Below are positions 40,115-47,330 of a stretch of DNA of 64,000 bases, piece after piece. The stretch is from Micromonospora pattaloongensis. GTDB lineage: Bacteria; Actinomycetota; Actinomycetes; Mycobacteriales; Micromonosporaceae. Position 1 is the stretch's first letter; each line of letters opens with the position of its first letter. The position numbers and the translations under genes were made by a program. The stretch spans positions 434,001 through 498,000 of the forward strand of contig NZ_FNPH01000002.1 in assembly GCF_900107255.1 (NCBI RefSeq), read 5' to 3'. Under the pieces are notes generated by a model. That model did no database searches and was not told the DNA's origin. It saw nothing but the letters and a program-made list of their open reading frames with translations.

Positions 40115-40738
40115 GTGGTGAAGCTGATGATCTACGCCGGCGCTGCGACCGCAGACGCCTCCGGAACCCGTATGGGCGGAGTCCCGCTCACGCCGTCGGA
40201 GTTCGAGTGGCCTCGGTGCCGCGAGTGCGAAGGTGCGATGCAGTTCCTGGCTCAGATCTGCCTTGCTGACGCCGATCCCGGCGGTGCCGGCCTGCTGTCG
40301 GTCTTCATGTGCCAGAACGAGCCGGGGCTCTGCGACGAATGGGATGCGACCGGGGGCGGAAACAGGGCGTTCGTGTTCGGGTCCGATGCCACGCGGGCCG
40401 CCCTGGTACCCGATGAAGGCGTCACGATGCTCGACGAGACGTCCGCGATCGGCTTCGCTCAGATCGAGGGCGACGACTATCTGGGAGCGCGCGACCGGTG
40501 GGCCGGCGAGAGCGGCCGGTCGGTGTTGGACGTGCTGGGCCAGGTCGGTGGTCGGCCGGCGTGGCTGCAGAACGACGAGACACCCGACTGCGGCGTCTGT
40601 GGTCAACCGATGTCGTTCGTCGTGCAGCTGGAGGAAGGACACGACTACCGAACGTCGGCGAACTTCGGCGGTGGTGGCTGTGGTTACGGATTTTGTTGCC
40701 GATCCTGCGGCGACGCCGCATTCCTTTGGCAACGATGA
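40115..40738 (+). CDS. DUF1963-like (YwqG-type) protein with Cys pairs
   Basis: A 207-residue protein. PLTPSEFEWPRCRECEG and MQFLAQICLAD near the start, and GVCGQPMSFVVQLEEG with CCRSCGDAAFLWQR at the end, resemble DUF1963/YwqG-type proteins with added CxxC pairs that could bind zinc. A TATGCT hexamer (40103-40108) predicts a transcript start at about 40115, so the GTG there would be leaderless; a GTG at 40118 is alternative. Function unknown. Confidence 0.75.
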   Translation: MVKLMIYAGAATADASGTRMGGVPLTPSEFEWPRCRECEGAMQFLAQICLADADPGGAGLLSVFMCQNEPGLCDEWDATGGGNRAFVFGSDATRAALVPDEGVTMLDETSAIGFAQIEGDDYLGARDRWAGESGRSVLDVLGQVGGRPAWLQNDETPDCGVCGQPMSFVVQLEEGHDYRTSANFGGGGCGYGFCCRSCGDAAFLWQR

Positions 40739-40750
40739 AACGGGTCTGCA

Positions 40751-41599
40751 TCAGTAGCCGCGGACGAGGAGGTGGACTCTGGTCTGGGGCCATGTCGTGC
40801 GGAGATAGAAGTCCTCGGCGGCGCGCCAACGCCTGATCCATTCCTCGCTGTTCTCGCCACGGACTCGCACCCGTTGCAGGCAGATCTCGCGTGGCGTGTC
40901 GACATAGGCGGTGAGGTGGTAGTAGGAGGCCAGCTCCGGGCGGGCGGAGTAGACGCCTTCCACGATCACCGTGGTCCCTGGGTTGATCTCATGCCACGCT
41001 GCGAGCTGTCCGGTAGCCCAGTCGTAGCTCTGGTACCGCGCCGCCTGGCCGGCGCGCAACGGCGCCAGGACCTGGTCGCGGAGGCGTTGCCAGTCGAAAT
41101 ATCGCTGATAGCCCTGCTGCGGGTCGAGCTGAGCACGTTCGTGTTCGGACATGGGGCGGTAGAAGTCGTCCCCGTGGACGATCGCCGCACCCTCGAGCAG
41201 CTCGGCGGCCGCCGCCGCCAGCGTTGTCTTGCCTGATCCCCCCGCACCGTCGATGGCGATGATGGTCGTCTCACCGCCGCGGGCTACGCTGCGCGCGGCC
41301 TCGGCAATGTCCTGTGCACGTTCTACAGTGTCCACAATCTGCTGGTGTGCCCGTAGGGCGTCGTCCCGACCGGGACTGGTGAGCACGATCGCCTTGGCCT
41401 GTCCGAGGGTGCCCGGTCCGGGCGCCAGCAGTTCCCGGGTGACGAGAATGGCATCCATGATGGCGATGTTCCGATCGCGGAGGAGCCGCTGGACCGCGTC
41501 CATGCCCTCTCCCCGGTCCAACAGCGGCCGACACTGCTGGACCAGGGCGGTGAGCCGCGCGGCCCGTTCCGGATCGAGGCCAAGGATCGTGTCGAACAT
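40751..41599 (-). CDS. uridine-kinase-like P-loop kinase with N-terminal L7/L12-like extension
   Basis: A 282-residue protein. Residues about 108-282 form a Udk/pantothenate-kinase-type P-loop kinase: Walker A GAGGSGKTT (118-126), GDDFYRP substrate Asp, and VIVEGVYSARPE. Residues 1-80 form a separate small domain (VQRLLRDRNIAIMDAILVTRELL, LGQAKAIVL) that reads like the ribosomal L7/L12 C-terminal fold. The phosphate acceptor is not readable. It converges with the DUF1963-like gene, leaving 12 bases between. Confidence 0.8.
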   Translation of the reverse strand: MFDTILGLDPERAARLTALVQQCRPLLDRGEGMDAVQRLLRDRNIAIMDAILVTRELLAPGPGTLGQAKAIVLTSPGRDDALRAHQQIVDTVERAQDIAEAARSVARGGETTIIAIDGAGGSGKTTLAAAAAELLEGAAIVHGDDFYRPMSEHERAQLDPQQGYQRYFDWQRLRDQVLAPLRAGQAARYQSYDWATGQLAAWHEINPGTTVIVEGVYSARPELASYYHLTAYVDTPREICLQRVRVRGENSEEWIRRWRAAEDFYLRTTWPQTRVHLLVRGY

Positions 41600-41780
41600 A
41601 CGAACTCCCGTGAAGTAGGTGCGCTGGCTCCGGGACCCGCAATTTCTGACGCCCGAAGCGGGCTACCTGTTTCGCCCTGGTGGAGCAGAGTAAGGATCAT
41701 GCGGGAGGCGTGCGCTCATCGGCACGACCCAGCGGTTTCTTGAACCACCAACGGTGACGCTACCCAGCACACGGTCCGCA

Positions 41781-41868
41781 GCGGCCCGGTCGTTGACGCC
41801 GAGCTTGGCGTAGACGTGCAGCCGATGGGTCTTGACCGTGGCCTCGCTGATGAAGAGCCGGGCCGCGG
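41781..41868 (-). pseudogene. remnant of LuxR-type HTH (duplicate of response regulator C-terminus)
   Basis: 88 bases match 49192-49279 (the HTH of the intact response regulator) at 85 of 88 positions. Translated, it reads ARLFISEATVKTHRLHVYAK and LGVNDRAAA, with no receiver domain and no start. It is a scar of a recombination or duplication event. Confidence 0.88.
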
Positions 41869-41886
41869 ACTCCGGCCACGGCAGGG

Positions 41887-41923
41887 GGTCGACCGCGGTG
41901 CCGCGGGAGCTCGGGTCGAGGAC
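41887..41923 (-). pseudogene. possible remnant of DUF3626-like gene
   Basis: 37 bases resemble 43451-43487 (31 matches). The minus-strand translation VLDPSSRGTAVD parallels VLDPSHRGTAVE in the intact gene. The match is short, so it could be coincidence; its position directly beside the LuxR scar argues for a real chimeric scar. Confidence 0.4.
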
Positions 41924-41943
41924 GCATTGTTGCCGAACCAGAT

Positions 41944-41967
41944 GCCCCTCGGCCCTCAGCGAGGGGC
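41944..41967. terminator. hairpin terminator of the small-protein operon
   Basis: Stem GCCCCTCG (41944-41951) with CGAGGGGC (41960-41967), eight-base loop. It lies 24 bases beyond the stop of the minus-strand operon that ends at 41991. Confidence 0.6.
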
Positions 41968-41990
41968 GCTGAGGTCACCCGCCGCACGGC

Positions 41991-42251
41991 TTAGAAAGAT
42001 CGTCGCCGCCACCCTGGACGCGATTGCGTGGCGGGCACCCAGCTCAGGAAGCGCGCATGCAGCACCCCGGCCGGCACGTCCGGAAGGTGCTCGGCGGCGG
42101 CGACCATGCACGACGCGAGGTAGACCGCCAGGGACACAGGCGCCCCGTCGTACTCCGCGCGCAGTTGCAACCGTCGCGTATGGCACGGCCACTCCAGCCC
42201 ACACGCGACGCAGGTCCATTCGGGTACGGCGGGCGTGTGAACGCGGCTCAC
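41991..42251 (-). CDS. small CxxCGxxWPC-motif protein (module A, third gene)
   Basis: An 86-residue protein. The N-terminal WTCVACGLEWPC has the spacing CxxCGxxWPC. A helical segment follows (LRAEYDG, LAVYLASCMVAAAEHLP) and RFLSWVP. Close relatives in streptomycetes are often labelled flavin reductase, but nothing in it looks like a flavin enzyme; a metal- or protein-binding role is more likely (inference). A paralogue is at 53385-53726. It starts with GTG, overlapping the upstream gene by four bases (GTGA). Confidence 0.82.
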   Translation of the reverse strand: MSRVHTPAVPEWTCVACGLEWPCHTRRLQLRAEYDGAPVSLAVYLASCMVAAAEHLPDVPAGVLHARFLSWVPATQSRPGWRRRSF

Positions 42252-42430
42252 CGCTCCCCCACCGCTGTCAGAAAACGCTCGGTCATACCGCGCGACACCA
42301 CGCGCGCGGCCCACTCGACCTGCACGCAGGGGTACGGCGCCAACCGGCCCCACCACATGTGGCACGCCGCGCAGCAGCCGTACGAGCCGAGGGTGTGCGC
42401 CTTCATGATCTGCATCGCGACCTCGATCAC
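42248..42430 (-). CDS. small Cys-containing protein (module A, second gene)
   Basis: A 60-residue protein starting with GTG at 42430, which overlaps the upstream stop by four bases (GTGA). It has CCAACHMWWGRLAPYPC in the middle, a CxxC with a further Cys, so a small metal-binding knuckle is plausible. An open frame extends upstream to 42529, but overlap and coupling favour the short form. No family recognised. Confidence 0.7.
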   Translation of the reverse strand: MIEVAMQIMKAHTLGSYGCCAACHMWWGRLAPYPCVQVEWAARVVSRGMTERFLTAVGER

Positions 42431-42597
42431 GACGGCCAGTGGCCTCGGTTGATCGGTACGCGGTGCCGGATGCGGCATGGCAGGTCGGATCCACATCGGC
42501 AGCGGAATTTCAGGCGCGCCCACGACCACCGTGGACAGTGTCGGTTGGCCAACGTCTCAGCGATCGCCGCCAAGTAACCCTCGTACGTCACACGCAC
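42427..42597 (-). CDS. small basic Cys-containing protein (module A, first gene)
   Basis: A 56-residue protein: TYEGYLAAIAETLANRHC, then FRCRCGSDLPCRIRHR and INRGHWP. Cys residues in CRCG...PC suggest a metal site. I chose the GTG at 42597 because GGGAGG lies six bases upstream; an ATG at 42615 in frame is the alternative. It is the promoter-proximal gene of a three-gene operon, divergent from the GntR gene. I recall similar small proteins in Micromonosporaceae; function unknown. Confidence 0.7.
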   Translation of the reverse strand: MRVTYEGYLAAIAETLANRHCPRWSWARLKFRCRCGSDLPCRIRHRVPINRGHWPS

Positions 42598-42683
42598 ACT
42601 CACCCTCCCTCGCATCCACAGGGCAGGACGCCCGACGACAGGTCCGCCCGACCACCTCGTCCCACAGCAGTCACTGTACGTGC

Positions 42684-42701
42684 TGTGTTGTTGTCAACAC
42701 A
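42684..42701. promoter_or_regulatory. candidate GntR operator
   Basis: Perfect dyad TGTGTTG-TTGT-CAACACA, in the divergent space between the small-protein operon (start 42597) and the GntR gene (start 42738). Its A/T content stands out from the surroundings. Placement fits control of both sides. Confidence 0.6.
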
Positions 42702-42737
42702 AGAGGACGGCATAACCACATCACCTAGCGTTACTCC

Positions 42738-43151
42738 ATGATCAGCGGCGGCGAGTTCGACCCGGACATCGCTACATGGAAACAGTTGGCCGAGCGGCTA
42801 CGGCTAGCCATCCGGTCCGGAGAGCTTCCTCCCGGTCAACGCTTCCCATCCGAGTTGAGCCTCGTTCAGCAATACGACCTGAGCCGGATCACGGTCCGCC
42901 GCGCTCTCGCGCAGCTCCGGAACGAGGGCCTCATCGTCGTTGCGAAGAGCCGCGGAACGTTCGTCGCGGACCAGCAGGAGCGGACAACCGTAACTCTCAG
43001 TAAGGGCGACCAGGTTCAGACTCGGATGCCCGATCCCGAGGAGCGCCGTCGATACCAACTCAACGAGGGCGAGCCACTGGTGCTCGTCACCCGGGCAGAT
43101 GGCACGACGGAGGGTTATGGCGCCCATCGGGTGACGCTGGTGGGCGGGTAG
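42738..43151 (+). CDS. short GntR-family transcriptional regulator
   Basis: A 137-residue regulator. The GntR winged helix occupies residues 14-80 (KQLAERLRLAIRSGELPPGQRFPS, SRITVRRALAQL, RGTFVA). Only about 55 residues follow, so the usual UTRA or FCD effector domain is absent or reduced to a stub (MPDPEERRRYQLNEGEPLVLV looks like the very start of a UTRA). It is divergent from the three-gene small-protein operon. Confidence 0.88.
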   Translation: MISGGEFDPDIATWKQLAERLRLAIRSGELPPGQRFPSELSLVQQYDLSRITVRRALAQLRNEGLIVVAKSRGTFVADQQERTTVTLSKGDQVQTRMPDPEERRRYQLNEGEPLVLVTRADGTTEGYGAHRVTLVGG

Positions 43152-43199
43152 ACCGCGCCCCTTCCGCGTTAACCTGCCCGCGACTTCGATCCGTACAAC

Positions 43200-44066
43200 T
43201 CACCCACACCACGGAGGCGCCCCGAACCGCGCGACGTAGTGCCAGACCCGCTTGAGCGCCTGTTCGTCGTAGCGCCCGGAGCGGGCGGCCTCCCCGATGA
43301 TCCGCGGATCGAGGTGGCCGTCCACCGCGATCCGCGCGCCCAGCTCGACGTACTGTCCGCCCCGGTAGTCGGGGTGACGCCGCAGCTCCACGACGGAGAG
43401 CCGGAAGCCGGGGTGCCATTCCACCTGGCACGGCAGGCGCCGTGCGGCGGCCTCGACGGCGGTGCCGCGGTGACTCGGGTCGAGGACCAGCGCCTCCACG
43501 TCCCGGTCCAGCCGGACCGGGCCGTGCACGTGCGCCTCGATGTAGTCGTCAAGCGCGTCCTTGTCGTCCGCCTCCGCCAGTTCAATCAGCGACATCCCCG
43601 CCGCCACCCCGAACGCGGACGGCTCGAACACGCTGTCCGGATAGCAGAACGTGGTACGCGCCAGCGTGTCGGCAGACAGCCGGAGATGCGCCGAGCCGAA
43701 CCGCGGCGCGCCGCCGACCGGGTCGCGCCGGAAGTTCAGCGCCCCGTAGACCGGCCGGTCGTGGTCCGGCGCTTCGTCGTACGCGCCGCCGAACATCCGG
43801 CTCTCCCAGCGCCAGCGGTCGCCACCACGGTGCGCGGTCAGACCGCCGTTGCTGATGCCGGTGACGAACTGCGAGCGGTAAACGCCGTCCTCCGCGAACG
43901 CGCGCAGGATCGGCCGGCCGCGCGCCAGCCGGTCCGGATGGAAGTGCAGCGTCACCCGCAGCGTCGGATCGACCGGCGCCCCCGACGACAGCGCCGCCAC
44001 GTGACACAGCGCCCGCTCCTGCGGCGACCCAGACGCGTCTTTGCTCATCGCGGCATGACCGGTCAT
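43200..44066 (-). CDS. DUF3626-like protein
   Basis: A 288-residue protein. LRVTLHFHPDRLARGRPIL and SNGGLTAHRGGDRWRWESRMFGGAY at the N-terminal half, with GSAHLRLSADTLARTTFCYPDS, resemble the DUF3626 family, predicted by others to be a toxin-like or ADP-ribosyltransferase-like fold; I cannot confirm an active site. The ATG at 44066 or 44048 may be used. A short scar of this gene seems to lie at 41887-41923. Confidence 0.75.
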   Translation of the reverse strand: MTGHAAMSKDASGSPQERALCHVAALSSGAPVDPTLRVTLHFHPDRLARGRPILRAFAEDGVYRSQFVTGISNGGLTAHRGGDRWRWESRMFGGAYDEAPDHDRPVYGALNFRRDPVGGAPRFGSAHLRLSADTLARTTFCYPDSVFEPSAFGVAAGMSLIELAEADDKDALDDYIEAHVHGPVRLDRDVEALVLDPSHRGTAVEAAARRLPCQVEWHPGFRLSVVELRRHPDYRGGQYVELGARIAVDGHLDPRIIGEAARSGRYDEQALKRVWHYVARFGAPPWCG

Positions 44067-44326
44067 TGCTCAACCAGTCTCGTTGCGGGCGGGCATGGCT
44101 GGCAGCGGCTTTTGCGCATTGAGGCGGATGGTAGCGGACGGGCCGTCAGCGGACAGTTCGCGCAGCATGCCGGACGTGGTGCTGGTCGCTGGGGCGTGCT
44201 GCTGCACTTCGATCAAGCGAGCTTCGGGCTGGGCGCAGACCCACCGGCTCCGCTTCCCCCGCTGCGCCGCCTCGTTGCAGTGTCGCCCGGCAGAACCGAT
44301 CCAAGTCTATCTTTAAAAACAATTGC

Positions 44327-44354
44327 TTGCTCAAACTATCTTTTGCGCTAGCAT
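44327..44354 (+). promoter_or_regulatory. candidate promoter for leaderless ArsR-type gene
   Basis: TTGCTC (44327-44332), 16-base spacer, TAGCAT (44349-44354). The predicted transcript start at about 44361 coincides with the ATG of the regulator. The surrounding 44305-44350 segment is AT-rich, unlike the rest of the window. Confidence 0.5.
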
Positions 44355-44360
44355 CAAGCC

Positions 44361-44708
44361 ATGCCTCCCTCGCTCCTGGCGCCCGGCCCAGATCTCGACT
44401 CGGCCTTCGCTGCTCTCGGCGACCCCGTCCGCCGCGCCTTGGTGACTCGTCTCGCGCGGGGTGACGCCACGGTGGGAGAGCTCGCTGAACCGTTCGACCT
44501 GACCCCACAGGCAATCTCCCACCACGTCGGTGTGCTGCGGCGGTGCGGCCTGGTCGAGCAGCGGCGCGAGGGCACCAGGCGCCCCTGCCGGCTGAGGGTC
44601 GATCAGCTGTCGCTGCTTAGCACGTGGATCGACGACCAGCGCCGCGCCTGGGACGACCGGCTCGACGCCCTTGAGCAGCACCTCACTGACGACGGGGCGG
44701 TCCGTTGA
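44361..44708 (+). CDS. ArsR-family transcriptional regulator
   Basis: A 115-residue winged-helix regulator: DSAFAALGDPVRRALVTRLA, then LTPQAISHHVGVLRRCGLVEQRREG. There are no conserved Cys metal ligands, and it is fused by a TTGA overlap to an SRPBCC protein, an arrangement typical of the non-metal ArsR-AHSA1 operons. The first gene of a three-gene unit. Confidence 0.9.
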   Translation: MPPSLLAPGPDLDSAFAALGDPVRRALVTRLARGDATVGELAEPFDLTPQAISHHVGVLRRCGLVEQRREGTRRPCRLRVDQLSLLSTWIDDQRRAWDDRLDALEQHLTDDGAVR

Positions 44709-45154
44709 CCGCCAGCTCAGAGCTCCGCGGCGACGAACTGATCGCTAAGCGCCACCTCCCGGCGGCACCCGGGCGCGTCTGGGCCGCCTTCACCTCGCCG
44801 GCAAGCATCGCGGCGTTCTGGGGCGGTTCGCACGCCACCGTGCCCCCTGAGTCCGTGACCGTCGACCTGCGTCCCGGCGGCGGGTTCGCGCTCGACACCC
44901 GTGCGCCGGACGGCGCGACCCGCCGGCTCCGGTTCGTCTACGTAAGCGTCAGCGCACCGCACGAACTCGTGTTCGACGAGCCCGTCACCGGCCTCCGCAC
45001 AACCATCCACGTCCGTCCCGCCGGCGGCGGCACGGATCTCACGGTCCACCAGCGTCGACTTCCCCCTGAGCTCCGGACGGCCCGAGCAGCCGACGGGCTC
45101 GCCTCGATCCTCGACGCCCTCGCCGCACACCTGCAGCATTGCGCTGCCACGTAG
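44705..45154 (+). CDS. SRPBCC/AHSA1-family protein
   Basis: A 149-residue START-fold protein: PAAPGRVWAAFTSPASIAAFWGG at the N-terminus, VDLRPGGGFALDTRAPDG in the middle and a long C-terminal helix. Such proteins bind small hydrophobic ligands. The TTG start overlaps the ArsR stop (TTGA). Probably part of the same response as ArsR and the SnoaL-like protein. Confidence 0.87.
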   Translation: MTASSELRGDELIAKRHLPAAPGRVWAAFTSPASIAAFWGGSHATVPPESVTVDLRPGGGFALDTRAPDGATRRLRFVYVSVSAPHELVFDEPVTGLRTTIHVRPAGGGTDLTVHQRRLPPELRTARAADGLASILDALAAHLQHCAAT

Positions 45155-45167
45155 GACGGAGAACACC

Positions 45168-45524
45168 ATGACCCAGAAGACCCAGCGCGACCTCGTCGCG
45201 GAGTACTTCGAAGGATTCCGGACGAGTGACCACCAAAGAATCCTCGCGACCCTCACCGACGACGTCGAGTGGGTCATCCACGGCCACCGGACCACCCGCG
45301 GCAAGGCGGAGTTCGACGGCGAGATCGAGAATCCGGCGTTCACCGGCAGCCCCGAACTCGACGTCCAGCGTATCCACGAGGACGGCCCGGTCGTCGTCAC
45401 CACCGGCGAGGGCCGGGGCGTCAGCGTCGACCACGGGCGGTTCCGGTTTGCCTTCAACGACCTGTTCACGTTCCGCGACGGGCTTATCGCCCGCGTCGAT
45501 TCCTACGTCGTCCCGCTGCTCTGA
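45168..45524 (+). CDS. SnoaL-like / NTF2-fold protein
   Basis: A 118-residue protein of the NTF2-like cone fold: RDLVAEYFEGFRTSDHQRILATLTDDVEW, HTTRGKAEF-like core and NDLFTFRDGLIARVDSYVV at the end. The ligand is unknown. It starts 13 bases after the AHSA1 gene with GGAG ahead of the ATG, completing an ArsR-AHSA1-SnoaL operon. Confidence 0.87.
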   Translation: MTQKTQRDLVAEYFEGFRTSDHQRILATLTDDVEWVIHGHRTTRGKAEFDGEIENPAFTGSPELDVQRIHEDGPVVVTTGEGRGVSVDHGRFRFAFNDLFTFRDGLIARVDSYVVPLL

Positions 45525-45625
45525 GGCGACGGGCGACTCGGCCGGAGAGCACTCAGGACACTGAGGGACCAATGCTCGTCAGGGCCCGTCTCGCAAGCAC
45601 CCCCGTGGTGCAGGCCCACTCACAT

Positions 45626-45715
45626 GCCGTCCCCGTTCATCGGCGGTCGCGCTCTCGCGCCTGCCGCTCGAACAGCCAAAAGATCCGGACGGCGATGTCG
45701 AGAACTCGTGACCGG
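45626..45715 (-). pseudogene. scar of a third small-protein module
   Basis: 45626-45670 is identical to 53712-53756 over 45 bases. That sequence joins the stop of the small upstream gene to the start of the CxxCGxxWPC gene. Here the minus strand reads FERQARERDRR, a stop, then MNGDGM and an immediate stop. Upstream sequence to about 45715 still gives a related frame (RIFWLFERQARE). Both genes are otherwise gone. Confidence 0.85.
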
Positions 45716-45775
45716 CTCCGTCCCTGGGGTGAACCGTGACCAGAATGGGTCGCACCAGCACCGAGGAGAACCACG

Positions 45776-46183
45776 ATGGCCAAGTACCTGCTGCTCAAGC
45801 ACTACCGCGGCGCGCCGGCTCCCGTCAACGACGTGCCCATGGACCAGTGGACGCCGGAGGAGATTTCGGCGCACGTGCAGTACATGAACGACTTCGCGGC
45901 CCGGCTCGAGAAGACGGGCGAGTTCGTCGACGGCCAGGCGCTCGCCCCCGAGGGGACGTTCGTCCGGTACGACGGTGAGGGGCGCCCGCCGGTCACCGAC
46001 GGCCCGTTCGCCGAGACCAAGGACCTCATCGCCGGCTGGATGGTGATCGACGTCGACAGCTACGAGCGCGCCGTCGAGCTGGCCGGGGAACTGTCGGCCG
46101 CCCCCGGGGCGGGCGGCAAGCCGATCCACGAGTGGCTTGAGGTGCGCCCCTTCCTGGCCGCGCCGCCCACCATCACGGAGTGA
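45776..46183 (+). CDS. YciI/DGPF-family protein
   Basis: A 135-residue protein. The DGPF motif is in VTDGPFAETKDLIAGW, preceded by the conserved His/Asp-bearing N-terminal strand. It lies four bases before the ECF sigma gene; DGPF proteins are the standard partners of ECF42-type sigma factors, although how they act on them is not known. The start is at ATG 45776 with GAGGAG-type binding site. Confidence 0.9.
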   Translation: MAKYLLLKHYRGAPAPVNDVPMDQWTPEEISAHVQYMNDFAARLEKTGEFVDGQALAPEGTFVRYDGEGRPPVTDGPFAETKDLIAGWMVIDVDSYERAVELAGELSAAPGAGGKPIHEWLEVRPFLAAPPTITE

Positions 46184-46187
46184 CCTG

Positions 46188-47330
46188 ATGGACGAGGCCC
46201 TGCTCCGGAGCCTCACGCCGAGTGTGCTCGGCATCCTCGTCCGCCGCGGAGCCGACTTCGCGGCGGCCGAGGACGCCGTGCAGGACGCGCTGGTCGAGGC
46301 GCTCCGCGTCTGGCCGGCCGACCCGCCGCGGGTCCCGAAGAGCTGGCTGGTCACCGTGGCTTGGCGCAAGTTCCTCGACTCGACCCGAGCCGACGCCGCC
46401 CGCCGCCGGCGTGAGGACCTCGTCGACGAGGAGCCGACGCCCGGGCCGGTGCCCGCGGTGGACGACACGCTCCAGCTCTACTTCCTGTGCGCCCACCGGT
46501 CGCTGACGCCGTCGTCCGCGGTCGCGCTCACGCTACGCGCCGTCGGCGGGCTGACCACCCGCCAGATCGCTCAGGCCTACCTGGTGCCCGAGGCGACCAT
46601 GGCGCAGCGCATCAGCCGGGCCAAGCGCACTGTCTCCGGCGTGCGGTTCGACCAGCCCGGCGACGTCGCCACCGTGCTGCGCGTCCTCTACCTGGTCTTC
46701 AACGAGGGCTACTCCGGCGACGTCGACCTCGCCGCCGAGGCCATCCGGCTCACCCGGCAGCTCGCGGGCGCGATCGACCACCCCGAGGTGGCGGGGCTGC
46801 TCGCCCTCATGCTGCTGCACCACGCCCGGCGCGCCACCCGGACCGCGCCCGACGGCAGCCTGGTGCCGCTCGCCGAGCAGGACCGCGGCCGATGGGACAC
46901 CGAGTCGATCGCCGAGGGCGTCGAGATTCTGCAGGCGGCCCTCGCCCGCGACCGGCTGGGCGAGTTCCAGGCCCAGGCCGCCATCGCGGCACTCCACGCC
47001 GACGCGCCCACCGCCGAGGAGACCGACTGGGTGCAAATCGTCGAGTGGTACGACGAGCTCGCGCGCCTGACCGACAGCCCGGTCGTCCGGCTCAACCGCG
47101 CGGTGGCCATCGGCGAGGCCGACGGACCGCGCGCCGGGCTGGCGGCGCTCTCAGCGCTGAACGACTCACTGCCCCGCCATGCGGCGGTGGCGGCGTACTT
47201 GCACGAACGCGACGGCGACCTGGCCACGGCGGCACGGTTGTACGCCGAGGCGGCCCGAAAGGCCCCCAACCTCGCCGAGCGCGACCACCTGACGCGCCAG
47301 GCCGCCCGCCTCAACGCCCGCCGTCGCTGA
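46188..47330 (+). CDS. ECF sigma factor of the DGPF-associated (ECF42) group
   Basis: A 380-residue sigma factor. Region 2 spans about 5-75 (FAAAEDAVQDALVEAL), region 4 spans about 110-160 (GGLTTRQIAQAYLVPEATMAQRISRAKR). A long C-terminal extension (about 175-380; FNEGYSGDVDLAAEAIRLTR, ARLYAEAARKAPNLAERDHL) has the TPR-like SnoaL-free layout of ECF42. The extension is reported to be needed for activity in that group. No anti-sigma gene is adjacent; the DGPF protein is the only partner. Confidence 0.92.
   Translation: MDEALLRSLTPSVLGILVRRGADFAAAEDAVQDALVEALRVWPADPPRVPKSWLVTVAWRKFLDSTRADAARRRREDLVDEEPTPGPVPAVDDTLQLYFLCAHRSLTPSSAVALTLRAVGGLTTRQIAQAYLVPEATMAQRISRAKRTVSGVRFDQPGDVATVLRVLYLVFNEGYSGDVDLAAEAIRLTRQLAGAIDHPEVAGLLALMLLHHARRATRTAPDGSLVPLAEQDRGRWDTESIAEGVEILQAALARDRLGEFQAQAAIAALHADAPTAEETDWVQIVEWYDELARLTDSPVVRLNRAVAIGEADGPRAGLAALSALNDSLPRHAAVAAYLHERDGDLATAARLYAEAARKAPNLAERDHLTRQAARLNARRR

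Larger units (their letters stand above)
41600..41990. other. 391-base gene-poor stretch with gene remnants and a terminator
   Basis: No intact gene. From 41600 to about 41780 I see only the upstream region of the kinase. The remainder contains the LuxR and DUF3626-like scars and the hairpin listed separately. Confidence 0.6.

Noticed and set aside
41760-41987. Treating the LuxR-like segment as a functional small regulator
   Set aside because: It has no start, no receiver domain, and matches only part of the HTH of the gene at 49.2 kb.
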